A stretch of DNA of 64,000 bases from an uncultured Alistipes sp. (GCA_900770635.1 CAAGLB010000101.1:62001-126000); one strand, 5' to 3'. Counted from the first letter of the stretch, positions 8,749-18,675 are shown. The notes: generated by a model not told the origin, from the letters alone. Translations and numbers: made by a program.

Positions 8749-11643
8749 CTACTCAGCATCCGCACTCTCCTTAATTGCATTCTTACGCTGAAGATCATAA
8801 GCAATAGGAGTAGCGATAAATACTGAAGAGTAAGTACCGATAACAACACCGAGGATCAACGCAAATACGAAACCACGAATTGTCTCACCACCGAAGATGA
8901 AGATTGACAACAAGGTTACGAGAGTTGTACCAGATGTGTTGATTGTACGTGACAATGTAGCGCAGATAGCGTTGTCGATGTTCGACTTGATGTCACGCTT
9001 AGGATACAAACCGATGTACTCACGGATACGGTCAAAAATTACCACTGTATCGTTGATTGAGTAACCGATGATAGTAAGGATAGCTGCGATAAACGCCTGG
9101 TTAACCTCCAAGTTGAATGGCATTACTGCGTACAACATTGAGAACAAACCGATAACGAGCAATGCGTTGTGAGCCAAAGCGGCTGTTGCACCCAACGCCC
9201 ACTGCCAACGACGGAAACGTGCAGCAATGTAGAGGCCGATAGCTACCAACGAGATCAACACTGCGAAGAGTGAGTTAAGAGTCATCTCGCTTGAGATAGC
9301 GCTACCCACCTGCTCCGATGAGGTGATACCCTTACCGTTATCTGGGTTGATGAATGTCTCGCGGTCGATAGTCTCAGTGTAGAGATCCTTAGATGCTTCG
9401 TAGATGAAGCTTGACACGACAAAGTTAGCGTCAACCATGTCGGCATTAGCACCTGCCTGAGCCTTAGCCTCGGCAATCATCTCCTGAGTAGGCTCGAACT
9501 GAGTAACTACACGAAGCTGATCCTCGCCACCGAAACGCTTAACCTCGAACGATGTGTTAGCAGCATCCTTGAGCTCAGCAAACTGTGCCTCGAGGTTCTC
9601 ACGAAGCTGATCCTCATCGGCAGCCTGATCGAACTTAATAACGTATGTACGACCACCTGTGAAGTCGATACCCTTGTTAAGACCAAGTGTGCAGAACGAG
9701 ATGATAGACAATACTACGAGAGTACCAGACAAGATGTAAGATGCCTTACGCTTGTTGATAAAGCTGAACTTAACATTCTGCAAGAAGTTCTCAGTGTACT
9801 TGTTAGAGAACGAGATAGAACCCTTGCGTGTAGCACGTGCCTCGAGCAATACACGAGTGATGAAGATTGAGCAGAACAACGATGTGATGATACCTGCTAC
9901 GAGGGTTGTTGCGAAGCCCTTAACAGGACCTGTACCGAAGAAGAAGAGTACGATACCTGTGATGATTGTAGTAAGGTTACCGTCGATGATCGCTGAGTAA
10001 GCGTTAGAGAAACCATCCTGGATAGCGAGTGATAGGCCCTTACCAGCACGCAACTCCTCCTTGATACGCTCGAAGATGATAACGTTGGCATCAACAGCCA
10101 TACCCATAGTAAGCACGATACCTGCGATACCTGGCAATGTCAACACAGCACCGAATGATACCAATACGCCCATGAGCAACAATACGTTGAACAACAAAGC
10201 GATGTTAGCCATCACACCTGCACCCTTATAGAAGAACATCATGTAGAGGAGTACGAGCACGAATGCCAATGCAAATGAGATAAGACCGTCGCTGATGGCC
10301 TTAGCACCGAGTGATGGACCTACAACCTCTGAGTAGATGATTGTTGCAGGTGCTGGAGCCTTACCTGAGTTAAGAACGCTTGCAAGGTCCTCAGCCTCCT
10401 GAACGTCGAAGTTACCAGTGATTGATGATGAGCCACCGTCGATACGGCCGTGTGACATAGGAGCTGAATATACATAGCCATCAAGAACGATAGCGATCTG
10501 CTTGTTAGCGTTACGCTCTGTGATGTCGGCCCAAGTCAAAGCTGTCTCGTGGTCCATAGTCATAGAGACCTCGAAACCACCATTCTGACCACCCTGAGCA
10601 CGTGCGTTGGTGATGCCTGTACCGTCCAACACTGGAGCAGCAATAGCGTTCAAGCCACGCAAAGCGTAGAGAACGAAAGTACCCTTAGCACCGCCATCAA
10701 CGCTCTTGTTTGACCAAGCGAGCTTGAGGTCGGTTGGGAACAAAGCCTTAACTGCTGGTAGGCGGAAGTACTCGCTCAATGTCTCGAGGTTCTCCTTCTC
10801 GGCAGCTGCTACCTGTGGTGCATAGACGTTAGGCAAGATGAGGTTACGTGGCAACTTAGCCTCAACCTCGTCCTCAGAAGTGCCGTTCAAAAGGAGGTAG
10901 TCGCGAACAGCCTCGTTGAACTCCTCGCCATAGAGAACAGATGTAACCTCGCTGATGTCAGCGTTGTCGTACACCTCCCAGAACTCGAGGTTTGCAGTAG
11001 AGGCCAAAAGCTTACCTACACGCTCAGGCTCCTTAACACCTGGAAGCTCGACAGAGATACGGTTAGTACCTGTCACAAGCTGGATGTTAGGCTGAGTAAC
11101 GCCGAGGAGGTCGATACGGTTCTGCAACACGTTGAATGCTGCGCTCACTGAACCATCAACCAACTCCTTAAGGTCGGTAGCCAATACTGTTACGTCTGAA
11201 TTGTTGAAGATCTTTGCCAAATCCTCAGTTGCGCATGCTGCGATGAATGCGTCAACAGTTGCTGCTGCGCCGTCAACCTTCGATGCCTCGTACAACGCCT
11301 TCTCCATACGAGCGTTGAGCTCTGGGTCTTTGCGTACTGCGCCCTTGCTCTCGGCATTAGCACGAATAACATCCTCAGCCTTGATCTCGAGCATTACGTT
11401 CATACCGCCCTTGAGGTCAAGACCTAAGTTCAACTCACGGTTCTTACAATCGGCATAGGTGTACTTAGCGATGCCCATGTTGTAAACAACCTGATCCCAC
11501 TTCTCATCGAGATAAGCCTGGGGATTCTCCTGCTTCGCAGCCTCGGCCTCAACACCACGTGTTACGAAGGTGAACGAGAGCTGGAAGATGCAAGCGAGCG
11601 CCAAAAGCGCTGCAAGCCATTTAATGATACCTTTACTCTGCAT
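8749..11643 (-). CDS. secDF: Protein translocase subunit SecDF (fused)
   Basis: SecD and SecF are joined in one 964-residue polytopic membrane protein, the normal state in Bacteroidetes. It uses the proton gradient to pull substrates from SecYEG. An N-terminal membrane helix (about residues 8-27) is followed by the large periplasmic P1 domain. The SecD membrane block contains GMAVDANVIIFERI, the SecF part starts with NKGIDFTGG, and the second block has YSINDTVVIFDRIRE; these include the conserved charged residues of the proton path. No yajC is adjacent. It is monocistronic, with its own promoter and terminator. Confidence 0.97.
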   Translation of the reverse strand: MQSKGIIKWLAALLALACIFQLSFTFVTRGVEAEAAKQENPQAYLDEKWDQVVYNMGIAKYTYADCKNRELNLGLDLKGGMNVMLEIKAEDVIRANAESKGAVRKDPELNARMEKALYEASKVDGAAATVDAFIAACATEDLAKIFNNSDVTVLATDLKELVDGSVSAAFNVLQNRIDLLGVTQPNIQLVTGTNRISVELPGVKEPERVGKLLASTANLEFWEVYDNADISEVTSVLYGEEFNEAVRDYLLLNGTSEDEVEAKLPRNLILPNVYAPQVAAAEKENLETLSEYFRLPAVKALFPTDLKLAWSNKSVDGGAKGTFVLYALRGLNAIAAPVLDGTGITNARAQGGQNGGFEVSMTMDHETALTWADITERNANKQIAIVLDGYVYSAPMSHGRIDGGSSSITGNFDVQEAEDLASVLNSGKAPAPATIIYSEVVGPSLGAKAISDGLISFALAFVLVLLYMMFFYKGAGVMANIALLFNVLLLMGVLVSFGAVLTLPGIAGIVLTMGMAVDANVIIFERIKEELRAGKGLSLAIQDGFSNAYSAIIDGNLTTIITGIVLFFFGTGPVKGFATTLVAGIITSLFCSIFITRVLLEARATRKGSISFSNKYTENFLQNVKFSFINKRKASYILSGTLVVLSIISFCTLGLNKGIDFTGGRTYVIKFDQAADEDQLRENLEAQFAELKDAANTSFEVKRFGGEDQLRVVTQFEPTQEMIAEAKAQAGANADMVDANFVVSSFIYEASKDLYTETIDRETFINPDNGKGITSSEQVGSAISSEMTLNSLFAVLISLVAIGLYIAARFRRWQWALGATAALAHNALLVIGLFSMLYAVMPFNLEVNQAFIAAILTIIGYSINDTVVIFDRIREYIGLYPKRDIKSNIDNAICATLSRTINTSGTTLVTLLSIFIFGGETIRGFVFALILGVVIGTYSSVFIATPIAYDLQRKNAIKESADAE

Positions 11644-11730
11644 TGTTAAAAAGTTTTGTAATTATTTGATTTTTTGCGTCTTACAATACTCTTTCGCACG
11701 CTACGCATGCGCATTCGTGCGTTAATCATG

Positions 11731-11761
11731 CAAAGATATAAAAAAAATCGCAATCCACAAA
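11731..11761 (-). promoter_or_regulatory. secDF promoter
   Basis: TATCTTTG on the minus strand at 11731-11738 has TTTG 19 bp upstream at 11758-11761. The -33 lies in the loop of the fucosidase terminator. The leader is about 80 bases and contains a palindromic GC-rich stretch near 11695-11721. Confidence 0.78.
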
Positions 11762-11774
11762 CATGGACTGCGAT
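11739..11774 (-). terminator. Fucosidase terminator
   Basis: An 11-bp stem with one internal mismatch (11747-11757 with 11764-11774) is followed on the minus strand by eight or nine T. It ends the alpha-L-fucosidase transcript 40 bases after its stop. Confidence 0.85.
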
Positions 11775-11815
11775 AATTTTTAGATAGATACGATTATTTT
11801 TGCTATCTCACAACA

Positions 11816-13120
11816 CTACTTTGTTACGAGCTCAACAACATAATCCACAACGCCATCGACCTTTCCTGTCTGGAGAACGATGCCGCCATTAACCTTCTGG
11901 AACTTAACAGCCTCGCCCGAAGCGTAGACCTTAGCCGAGGTAACCTTGCAGCTAAGAGGCAAGAACAAAACATCGTCCTCGAGCTCGAAGATGTGGACAT
12001 ATAGCTTGTTGCCGTTGCGTGTTGTGCAACCCCACTGCTGCTGCTTGATGTCGCCAGCCTCGGTGCCATAGATGGTGTCGCCATATACTGCGAGCCACTC
12101 GCCCATAGCCTTCATGCGCTCGAGGGCTGCTGCTGGAAGCTCGCCATTAGGCTGAGGGCCGACGTTGAGAAGGAGGTTAGCACCCTTGCCCGCAGCACTC
12201 ACCAAGTAGCGGATAAGTGTATCGATGCTCTTATAGTTCTGGTCGATAACCTTGTAGCCCCACATGCCGTTCATTGTCTGACATGTCTCGAGAGGGAGGC
12301 GGCTGATATCCTGTCCCGAAAGACCATGAGTATTCTCGCCTGGGAGGTCACGCTCAAAGATCTGAATATCCTCGCCCTCGAAAGGCACCTGGTGGTGGTT
12401 GTTTGCCACGAGGCACGATGGCTGCAACTTATGCACAAGGGCATACTGCTCGTCGAGCTGCCAATTGAAAGGTGTGGCATCCTCGTCGTGGTCCCACCAG
12501 CCGTCGAACCATATAGCGCCGATAGGGCCATAGTTTGTCAAGAGCTCCTCAATCTGACGATTCATAAATGCGTAGTACTCAGCCCAGTTAATCTTTGACT
12601 CGTCACGTCCTGTCACCTTGCGTGCGGTGCGTCCACGAGGATACTCGTCACGCATCCAGTCGGCATGCGAGTAGTAGAGGTGGAGCTTTATGTCGTGCTT
12701 CTGGCACGCCTCGGCAAGCTCACGCAGCACGTCACGACCAAAAGGTGTGGCATCAACAATGTTGAACTCCGACTGCTCGGTGTCCCACATCGAGAAGCTG
12801 TCGTGGTGGCGTGTGGTGAAACAGATGTACTTAGCACCTGCGGCCTTGATTGCTGCCACCCACTCGTCGGCATTGAAGCGGTGGGGATAGAAGGCGTCGG
12901 CAGCCTTGGCATACTCGTGGCAGTTGAGACCAGCATTCTGCAAGTACCACTCGCCTTGGGCAAACATGCTGTATATACCCCAGTGGATAAACACGCCGAA
13001 GCGAGCATCGGCAAACTCCTCCTGGGCCTTCAAAATCTCGGGCGTAGGCTGATACTTCTGTGCCGAAATCGACACCACCGAGAGCATGGCAACAACGGCC
13101 ATTAACATCTTCTTTATCAT
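11816..13120 (-). CDS. Alpha-L-fucosidase, GH29 family
   Basis: This is a secreted glycoside hydrolase that would release terminal L-fucose from host or plant glycans. A signal peptide spans about residues 1-20 (MIKKMLMAVVAMLSVVSISA). The GH29 catalytic domain follows, with HW at 46-47, HHDSFSMWD at 105-113 and WFDG at 204-207, where D206 is the expected nucleophile. At 434 residues it holds essentially the catalytic domain with a short C-terminal beta domain and no carbohydrate-binding module. No polysaccharide-utilisation genes (SusC/SusD) are near. The upstream spacer shows no clear promoter box. Confidence 0.9.
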   Translation of the reverse strand: MIKKMLMAVVAMLSVVSISAQKYQPTPEILKAQEEFADARFGVFIHWGIYSMFAQGEWYLQNAGLNCHEYAKAADAFYPHRFNADEWVAAIKAAGAKYICFTTRHHDSFSMWDTEQSEFNIVDATPFGRDVLRELAEACQKHDIKLHLYYSHADWMRDEYPRGRTARKVTGRDESKINWAEYYAFMNRQIEELLTNYGPIGAIWFDGWWDHDEDATPFNWQLDEQYALVHKLQPSCLVANNHHQVPFEGEDIQIFERDLPGENTHGLSGQDISRLPLETCQTMNGMWGYKVIDQNYKSIDTLIRYLVSAAGKGANLLLNVGPQPNGELPAAALERMKAMGEWLAVYGDTIYGTEAGDIKQQQWGCTTRNGNKLYVHIFELEDDVLFLPLSCKVTSAKVYASGEAVKFQKVNGGIVLQTGKVDGVVDYVVELVTK

Positions 13121-13227
13121 AGGTTTAGCTTAGTTTATACGAATTAGTAATTAGCAATGAGTAATATTTTTACATTTTATTACCCATTCTCCCTATCTTC
13201 CCCATTGTTCTCATTCCAAAGCGCACT

Positions 13228-13357
13228 AATTTGTTGTTAGAAATGCGTCGAGTGCTACACTCGGGAAAAATGCCGACGATGGGCTGTACTTGAAGTACTG
13301 CTCATTGTCGGGATTTTTTCTAGGGGACGCAATCGACCATTTATCACAACAAATTTA
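13228..13357 (-). repeat. Family 1 stop-codon palindrome, copy B (lepA)
   Basis: Outer arms AATTTGTTGT and ACAACAAATT bound the element. On the minus strand the lepA TAA runs directly into ATTTGTTGTGATAAATGG. The inner hairpin has GACAATGAGCAGTAC paired with GTACAGCCCATCGTC plus an A/T-rich lower stem. The second stem segment reads ATGG where copies C and E read GGCG, and the opposite side changes with it. Confidence 0.8.
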
Positions 13358-15145
13358 GTCCATCTTCAAGACAGCCAAGAATGCAGATTGCGGTACCTGC
13401 ACCGAACCAATCTGTCGCATACGCTTCTTACCAGCCTTCTGCTTCTCCAAGAGCTTACGCTTACGCGAGATATCACCGCCATAACACTTTGCCGTAACGT
13501 CCTTACGCACAGCCTTAACAGTCTCACGAGCGATGATCTTAGCGCCAATAGCCGCCTGGATAGCGATGTCGAACTGCTGGCGTGGGATAAGTTCCTTTAG
13601 CTTCTCACACATCTTGCGGCCGAAGTCGTAGGCGTGGTCGGCATAGATAAGTGACGAGAGGGCATCTACTGGCTCGCCATTGAGCAGAATATCGAGCTTT
13701 GCAAGCTTCGAAATCTGGTAGCCCGTACGGTGGTAGTCGAACGATGCATAACCCTTAGAGATGCTCTTTAGCTTATCATAGAAGTCGAAGACAATCTCCG
13801 AGAGTGGCATCTCGAAGTTAACCTCAACGCGATCCTGCGTGATAAAGGTCTGGTTCTTCATCACACCACGCTTATCGATACATAGTTTGAGGACATTGCC
13901 GAGGAAGTCGGCCTTGGTGATAATCTGTGCAAGGATATATGGCTCCTCAATCTTTGCCACCTTGGTAATCTCGGGTAGGCCCGATGGGTTGTGCACCTCG
14001 AGCTCCTCGCCCTGCGTTGTTGTGATGTGATACGACACGTTAGGCACGGTAGTGATAACATCCATGTCGAACTCGCGATATAGGCGCTCCTGGATAATCT
14101 CCATGTGCAACAAGCCGAGGAAGCCACAGCGGAAACCGAAACCGAGAGCAAGGGAGCTCTCAGGCTCGAACGTGAGCGACGCATCGTTGAGCTTAAGCTT
14201 CTCGAGCGAAGCACGCAAATCCTCATACTGGTCAGCCTCAACGGGGTAAACACCCGCAAAGACCATAGGCTTAACATCCTCAAAGCCGGCGATAGCCTCC
14301 TTAGCAGCATTTGCCACCGAGGTGATGGTATCACCCACCTTCACGTCTGTCGAGTTCTTGATACCTGAGCAGATGTAGCCTACGTCGCCCGCCTTAATCT
14401 CGTCGCGAGCAACCATCTTAAGTTTGAGTACACCAATCTCATCGGCATCGTACTCGCTGCCGGTGTTGAAGAACTTAACATGCTCACCCTTACGGATAGT
14501 GCCGTTGAATACACGGAAGTATGCAATAACGCCACGGAAAGGATTAAATACCGAGTCGAAGATAAGGGCCTGAAGAGGTGCTTCAGGGTCGCCCTTAGGA
14601 GCTGGAATACGCTCGATGATAGCCTCAAGAATATCCTCGACGCCCTGGCCTGTCTTACCCGATGCCAACAAGATATCCTCGTCCTTGCAGCCGATAAGGT
14701 CGATAATCTGATCCTTGACCTCGTCGACCATAGCCGACTCGCAGTCAATCTTATTTAGTACTGGGATAATCTCGAGGTCCTGACCAAGCGCAAGATAGAG
14801 ATTAGAGATGGTCTGCGCCTGAATACCCTGAGTTGAGTCGACAACGAGCAGTGCGCCCTCGCATGATGCGATAGCTCGCGACACCTCGTACGAGAAGTCA
14901 ACGTGTCCTGGGGTGTCGATAAGATTGAGTGTATATTGCTCGCCGTTACGAGCCTTATACTCCATCTGTATGGCGTGGCTCTTGATTGTAATACCCTTCT
15001 CGCGCTCGAGGTCCATATCGTCGAGCACCTGAGCCTGCATCTCGCGCTGGTTCAGCGTGTTAGTCTTCTCGAGGAGTCGGTCAGCAAGGGTACTCTTGCC
15101 GTGGTCAATGTGTGCAATGATACAGAAATTGCGAATATTCTTCAT
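13355..15145 (-). CDS. lepA: Elongation factor 4 (LepA)
   Basis: LepA is a ribosome-dependent translational GTPase that acts on stalled or back-translocating ribosomes. G1 AHIDHGKST (11-19), G3 DTPGHVDFS and G4 NKID are intact, followed by EF-G-like domains II, III and V and the LepA-specific C-terminal domain rich in lysine and arginine (RKKLLEKQKAGKKRMRQIG type). Length 596 is standard. The start is fixed by MKNIRNFCIIAHIDHG, typical of the family. It has its own promoter at 15179-15186, directly behind plsY. Confidence 0.97.
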   Translation of the reverse strand: MKNIRNFCIIAHIDHGKSTLADRLLEKTNTLNQREMQAQVLDDMDLEREKGITIKSHAIQMEYKARNGEQYTLNLIDTPGHVDFSYEVSRAIASCEGALLVVDSTQGIQAQTISNLYLALGQDLEIIPVLNKIDCESAMVDEVKDQIIDLIGCKDEDILLASGKTGQGVEDILEAIIERIPAPKGDPEAPLQALIFDSVFNPFRGVIAYFRVFNGTIRKGEHVKFFNTGSEYDADEIGVLKLKMVARDEIKAGDVGYICSGIKNSTDVKVGDTITSVANAAKEAIAGFEDVKPMVFAGVYPVEADQYEDLRASLEKLKLNDASLTFEPESSLALGFGFRCGFLGLLHMEIIQERLYREFDMDVITTVPNVSYHITTTQGEELEVHNPSGLPEITKVAKIEEPYILAQIITKADFLGNVLKLCIDKRGVMKNQTFITQDRVEVNFEMPLSEIVFDFYDKLKSISKGYASFDYHRTGYQISKLAKLDILLNGEPVDALSSLIYADHAYDFGRKMCEKLKELIPRQQFDIAIQAAIGAKIIARETVKAVRKDVTAKCYGGDISRKRKLLEKQKAGKKRMRQIGSVQVPQSAFLAVLKMD

Positions 15146-15178
15146 CTCGTCTCTAAATTACAATATATTATTAGAGCA

Positions 15179-15186
15179 CAAAGATA
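15179..15186 (-). promoter_or_regulatory. lepA promoter -7 box
   Basis: TATCTTTG on the minus strand lies 34 bases before the lepA ATG. I see no good TTG at the expected -33 distance. Confidence 0.65.
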
Positions 15187-15230
15187 AAGATTATTTTCGG
15201 AATTTCGAAATATAACGCGCCTAAAAATGG

Positions 15231-16019
15231 CTATTTCGGATTGTTCACATCCTCGCGAGCATAGCTATACTCGTCGTAGATGAGCTGGCTGAGCGACTTA
15301 GAATTAGGATCCTTAGGCTCGGCTGACTTACTCTCGCTCTCCTCAGGCTTAAGCCACAAGTAGATTTTCGACTCGTTGCCATCACGCAGACGCACGATAT
15401 TCTTGCGGTGAGTCCATATTAGGAGCACAGCGACAATCCACGAGAAGATGATGAAAGGCATGCTCTGGAACGGAGCTGCGGGATCGTAGGTCATGGTGGC
15501 GAATATCATCACAAGGAGCGGATAGCTGCATCCAGCAACCATAGATGCCAACGACACATAGTGCCACACGGCAAACACTAAGCACCAGATACCGAAGCAC
15601 ATAAGCAAGATTGGTGGGTAGATCGCCGTAGCTGCGCCGAGGAGTGTTGCCACACCTTTACCGCCACGAAAACCTGCGAAGATTGGGAAGATATGGCCGA
15701 GCACCACAGCCACTGTAGCGATGATACGCATGTTGATGAGCCAAGCGTCGCTCACGCCACCATCGTAGCGCAACAGAGCGGTGAGCATGACACCACCAAA
15801 ACCCTTGAAATAGTCGATGACAAAGACTGGGAGTGCGGCACGCTTACCCAGCACTCGGAGCATGTTGGTAGTACCTGCATTTTTCGAGCCGTGCTCACGA
15901 ATATCTATGCCATAATATTTCTTACCGATCCACACTGCACTGGGTATCGAACCAAGCAAATAGGCGATAATAAGAATAGTAAATGCGCAGTAGTATGTAA
16001 GGACTCCCCACGTAGCCAT
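15231..16019 (-). CDS. plsY: Glycerol-3-phosphate acyltransferase PlsY
   Basis: PlsY transfers an acyl group from acyl-phosphate to glycerol-3-phosphate, the first step of phospholipid synthesis. The membrane protein has the family motifs LLGSIPSAVWIGK, HGSKNAGTTNMLR (the first motif containing S and the GxxN element) and GHIFPIFAGFRGGKGVAT. At 262 residues it is longer than the usual 200-220. The extra part is a charged C-terminal tail after the last membrane helix (from about residue 215). It is transcribed leftward from a divergent promoter region shared with yitT. Confidence 0.94.
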   Translation of the reverse strand: MATWGVLTYYCAFTILIIAYLLGSIPSAVWIGKKYYGIDIREHGSKNAGTTNMLRVLGKRAALPVFVIDYFKGFGGVMLTALLRYDGGVSDAWLINMRIIATVAVVLGHIFPIFAGFRGGKGVATLLGAATAIYPPILLMCFGIWCLVFAVWHYVSLASMVAGCSYPLLVMIFATMTYDPAAPFQSMPFIIFSWIVAVLLIWTHRKNIVRLRDGNESKIYLWLKPEESESKSAEPKDPNSKSLSQLIYDEYSYAREDVNNPK

Positions 16020-16081
16020 AATTCAATCTTTTTAGTTAGTAATGAGATGTTTGCGTCCAAATGCCGAGGACGAAATTTAGG

Positions 16082-16111
16082 CAAAGTTAGAAAAAGTTTT
16101 TGAATTACCAA
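16082..16111 (-). promoter_or_regulatory. plsY promoter
   Basis: TAACTTTG on the minus strand at 16082-16089 and TTG at 16109-16111 are 19 bp apart. The divergent spacer to yitT contains no repeats. Confidence 0.7.
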
Positions 16112-16183
16112 AAAATCACATTACTAAACCCCTCCGCACAAGGCTCATTGCGAGTGGCAAAATAAAAAAATCGAGGTAGGTTA

Positions 16184-16213
16184 TTGCGCTTTTAAAAATA
16201 ATGTGTATCTTTG
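16184..16213 (+). promoter_or_regulatory. yitT-miaB promoter
   Basis: TTG at 16184-16186 and TATCTTTG at 16206-16213 are 19 bp apart, about 40 bases before the yitT ATG. Confidence 0.8.
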
Positions 16214-16252
16214 GTAGATTAAAATGAATAAAATTAACGCATTTGCATATTT

Positions 16253-17272
16253 ATGAAACGTCAACTAAGCATTTCAAACATGGCTGCATCGGTCAAGGAA
16301 TCGGTAACAGACATCAAGTGGTGGGGATCAATCGGACAGATCGTATTTGGCTGTCTTATGGTTGCCTTAGCATTCGTAATTTTCATCAACCCCTATGACC
16401 TTGTGCCTGGTGGCATCTACGGTTTGGCCCTCGTGCTCCACAACCTATTCCCATCGGTGCAGGTGGGTACGTTCGGCTATATGTTCGATGTGCCACTCAT
16501 CCTCACAGCCCTCGTTTTGTTTGGCGGAACATTTGGCGGCCGCACAATATTTGCGTCGTTCATCACCCCAGGTATCATGAACCTCCTCGACTACTTGGTT
16601 TACCCATCACGTGAGGCTATCGAGGCCCTCGATCCAAACCAGCTTCTTGGCGGACTCATCAACCTCTCTGACCACCTCATGCTCGCTGCCATGATCGGTG
16701 GTGTGTTCAGCGGTATCGGCGTGGGTATCGTCATCCGCAACAACGCCGCAACAGGTGGCACCGACATTACTGGTATGCTCCTCCACAAGTTTGCTAAGAT
16801 GAAGTTTGCAAACGGCGTGTTGCTCTCTGACGCTATCATCGTGCTTAGTGGTTTGGTTGTCATCGGCTTTGGCGTAGGATTGCCTGACGGCAAGGAGGGC
16901 CAGGGACTACTATTGTCACTCTACTCGGCAGTATGTATCTTCGTGAATGCTAAGGTTTTGGGCTACACCATCGACGGTGCTTCACGCGACAAGCTCCTCT
17001 ATATCATCTGCGAGGAGCACTCAGCAAAGATGCGTGAGTATATCCTCCACGATCTTAATCGTGGTGGCACATATATCAAGGCTAAGGGTATGTACACCGA
17101 CAACGACAAGGAGATGATCTTCTTGGTGGTTAACCGCAAGGAGGTACGCAACGTGCAGCACAAGATTAAGGAGTTTGATCCTAAGGCCTTTGTGGTTGTC
17201 ACCGACGCCTACGACACCTTTGGTCAGGGCTTCAAGCCATTCCCCGAGGAGAACGGCATGCCTACAGAGTAA
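16253..17272 (+). CDS. YitT family membrane protein
   Basis: This 339-residue protein has about six hydrophobic segments in its first 240 residues (DUF161 fold) and a C-terminal soluble DUF2179 domain (roughly residues 255-320, including DKEMIFLVVNRKE). The family is widespread but its transport substrate or role is unknown. The glycine-rich GIGVGIVIRNNAATGGTDI segment is typical. It lies 15 bp before miaB, so the two are probably cotranscribed, although no functional link is obvious. Confidence 0.88.
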   Translation: MKRQLSISNMAASVKESVTDIKWWGSIGQIVFGCLMVALAFVIFINPYDLVPGGIYGLALVLHNLFPSVQVGTFGYMFDVPLILTALVLFGGTFGGRTIFASFITPGIMNLLDYLVYPSREAIEALDPNQLLGGLINLSDHLMLAAMIGGVFSGIGVGIVIRNNAATGGTDITGMLLHKFAKMKFANGVLLSDAIIVLSGLVVIGFGVGLPDGKEGQGLLLSLYSAVCIFVNAKVLGYTIDGASRDKLLYIICEEHSAKMREYILHDLNRGGTYIKAKGMYTDNDKEMIFLVVNRKEVRNVQHKIKEFDPKAFVVVTDAYDTFGQGFKPFPEENGMPTE

Positions 17273-17287
17273 CCCTAAATTTAGAGT

Positions 17288-18643
17288 ATGACAAACATGA
17301 ATATCAATAATTTGCGACCACTCACAGGCAGTGGCCGCAAACTATATATCGAGACCTACGGCTGCCAGATGAATGTTGGCGACTCGGAGATTGTCGTATC
17401 CATCATGCAGCAGGAGGGCTTCCGCTATACCGAGAGCTTGGAAGAGGCCGACATTGTACTTATCAACACCTGTTCGATACGTGACAATGCCGAGCAGCGT
17501 ATATGGGGACGCCTCAGCGAGATGCGCCACATGCGCAAGAAGAAGCCATCGCTCATCATCGGCATCATCGGTTGCATGGCCGAGCGCCTGAAGGAGGAGC
17601 TTACGAAGGGTGGCACAGGCGTAGACATCGTTGCTGGCCCCGACTCCTACCGTGACCTACCACGCCTGGTGCGTGAGGTAGATGGCGGCGCTACGGGCGT
17701 AAACGTAGAGCTCTCGAAGGAGGAGACATACGCCGAGATTGCCCCAGTACGCCTCGACCGCAATGGCGTGAGTGCCTTTATCGCCATCATGCGTGGCTGC
17801 AACAACTACTGCTCATACTGCGTTGTGCCATATACCCGAGGTATCGAGCGTAGCCGTGATGCCGAGACTATCATAGCCGAGGCACGCACGCTCTTCGAAA
17901 ATGGCTATCGTGAGGTTACGCTACTTGGCCAGAACGTAAACTCATACCGCACAGGCGAGGTTGACTTCCCTGAGTTGTTGAAGCAGGTGGCCGAGATTTC
18001 GCCACTCTTGCGTGTGCGCTTCGCTACGTCGCACCCTAAGGATATCAGCGACAAGCTGCTCGAGACTATGGCGTCGATGCCAAACATCTGTCGTGCCATA
18101 CACCTACCAGCACAGTCGGGCTCTACGGAGATGCTCAAGCGCATGAACCGCAAATATACTCGTGAGTGGTACTTGGAGCGTGTGGAGGCTATACGTCGCT
18201 ATATGCCCGACTGCGCCATCACCACCGACCTTATCGCTGGCTTTGCCCACGAAACGGAGGAGGAGCACGAGGCAACACTCTCGCTCATGCGTGAGGTTAA
18301 GTACGACTTCGCCTATATGTTTAAATACTCGGAGCGCCCAGGAACATTTGCCCAGCGCAACCTTGGCGACGACATCCCCGAGGATGTTAAGACTCGCCGC
18401 CTAACAGAGATTATCGACCTGCAGAATAAGCTCTCGGAGGAGAGCAACAAGCGTGACATAGGCAAGGAGTTCGAGATTTTGGTGGAGTGCACATCTAAGC
18501 GTAGCGATGAGCAGCTCTCGGGCCGCACATCGCAGAACAAGATGGTTGTCTTCGACCGAGGCAACCACCAGGTGGGCGACTACGTTAAGGTGCGCATCAC
18601 AGGATGCTCGTCGGCAACGCTGTTTGGCGAGGAGATACTCTAA
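17288..18643 (+). CDS. miaB: tRNA-2-methylthio-N6-isopentenyladenosine synthase MiaB
   Basis: MiaB is a radical-SAM methylthiotransferase that modifies i6A37 in tRNAs reading UNN codons. The N-terminal UPF0004 domain carries the three auxiliary cluster cysteines C26, C62 and C96. The radical-SAM cluster is C171-x3-C175-x2-C178. A TRAM RNA-binding domain closes the protein (about 385-450). Length 451 is normal. The gene follows yitT by 15 bp and ends in a strong intrinsic terminator. Confidence 0.96.
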   Translation: MTNMNINNLRPLTGSGRKLYIETYGCQMNVGDSEIVVSIMQQEGFRYTESLEEADIVLINTCSIRDNAEQRIWGRLSEMRHMRKKKPSLIIGIIGCMAERLKEELTKGGTGVDIVAGPDSYRDLPRLVREVDGGATGVNVELSKEETYAEIAPVRLDRNGVSAFIAIMRGCNNYCSYCVVPYTRGIERSRDAETIIAEARTLFENGYREVTLLGQNVNSYRTGEVDFPELLKQVAEISPLLRVRFATSHPKDISDKLLETMASMPNICRAIHLPAQSGSTEMLKRMNRKYTREWYLERVEAIRRYMPDCAITTDLIAGFAHETEEEHEATLSLMREVKYDFAYMFKYSERPGTFAQRNLGDDIPEDVKTRRLTEIIDLQNKLSEESNKRDIGKEFEILVECTSKRSDEQLSGRTSQNKMVVFDRGNHQVGDYVKVRITGCSSATLFGEEIL

Positions 18644-18675
18644 GAGCGACATGGGCCATCTGCGGCCTAACGATT

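Noticed and set aside
11800..11818. GTTGTGAGATAG after the fucosidase stop as another family 1 half element
   Set aside because: Only TGTTGTGA plus GATA match, the AATTT part is missing, and a normal terminator follows. Similarity is probably chance.
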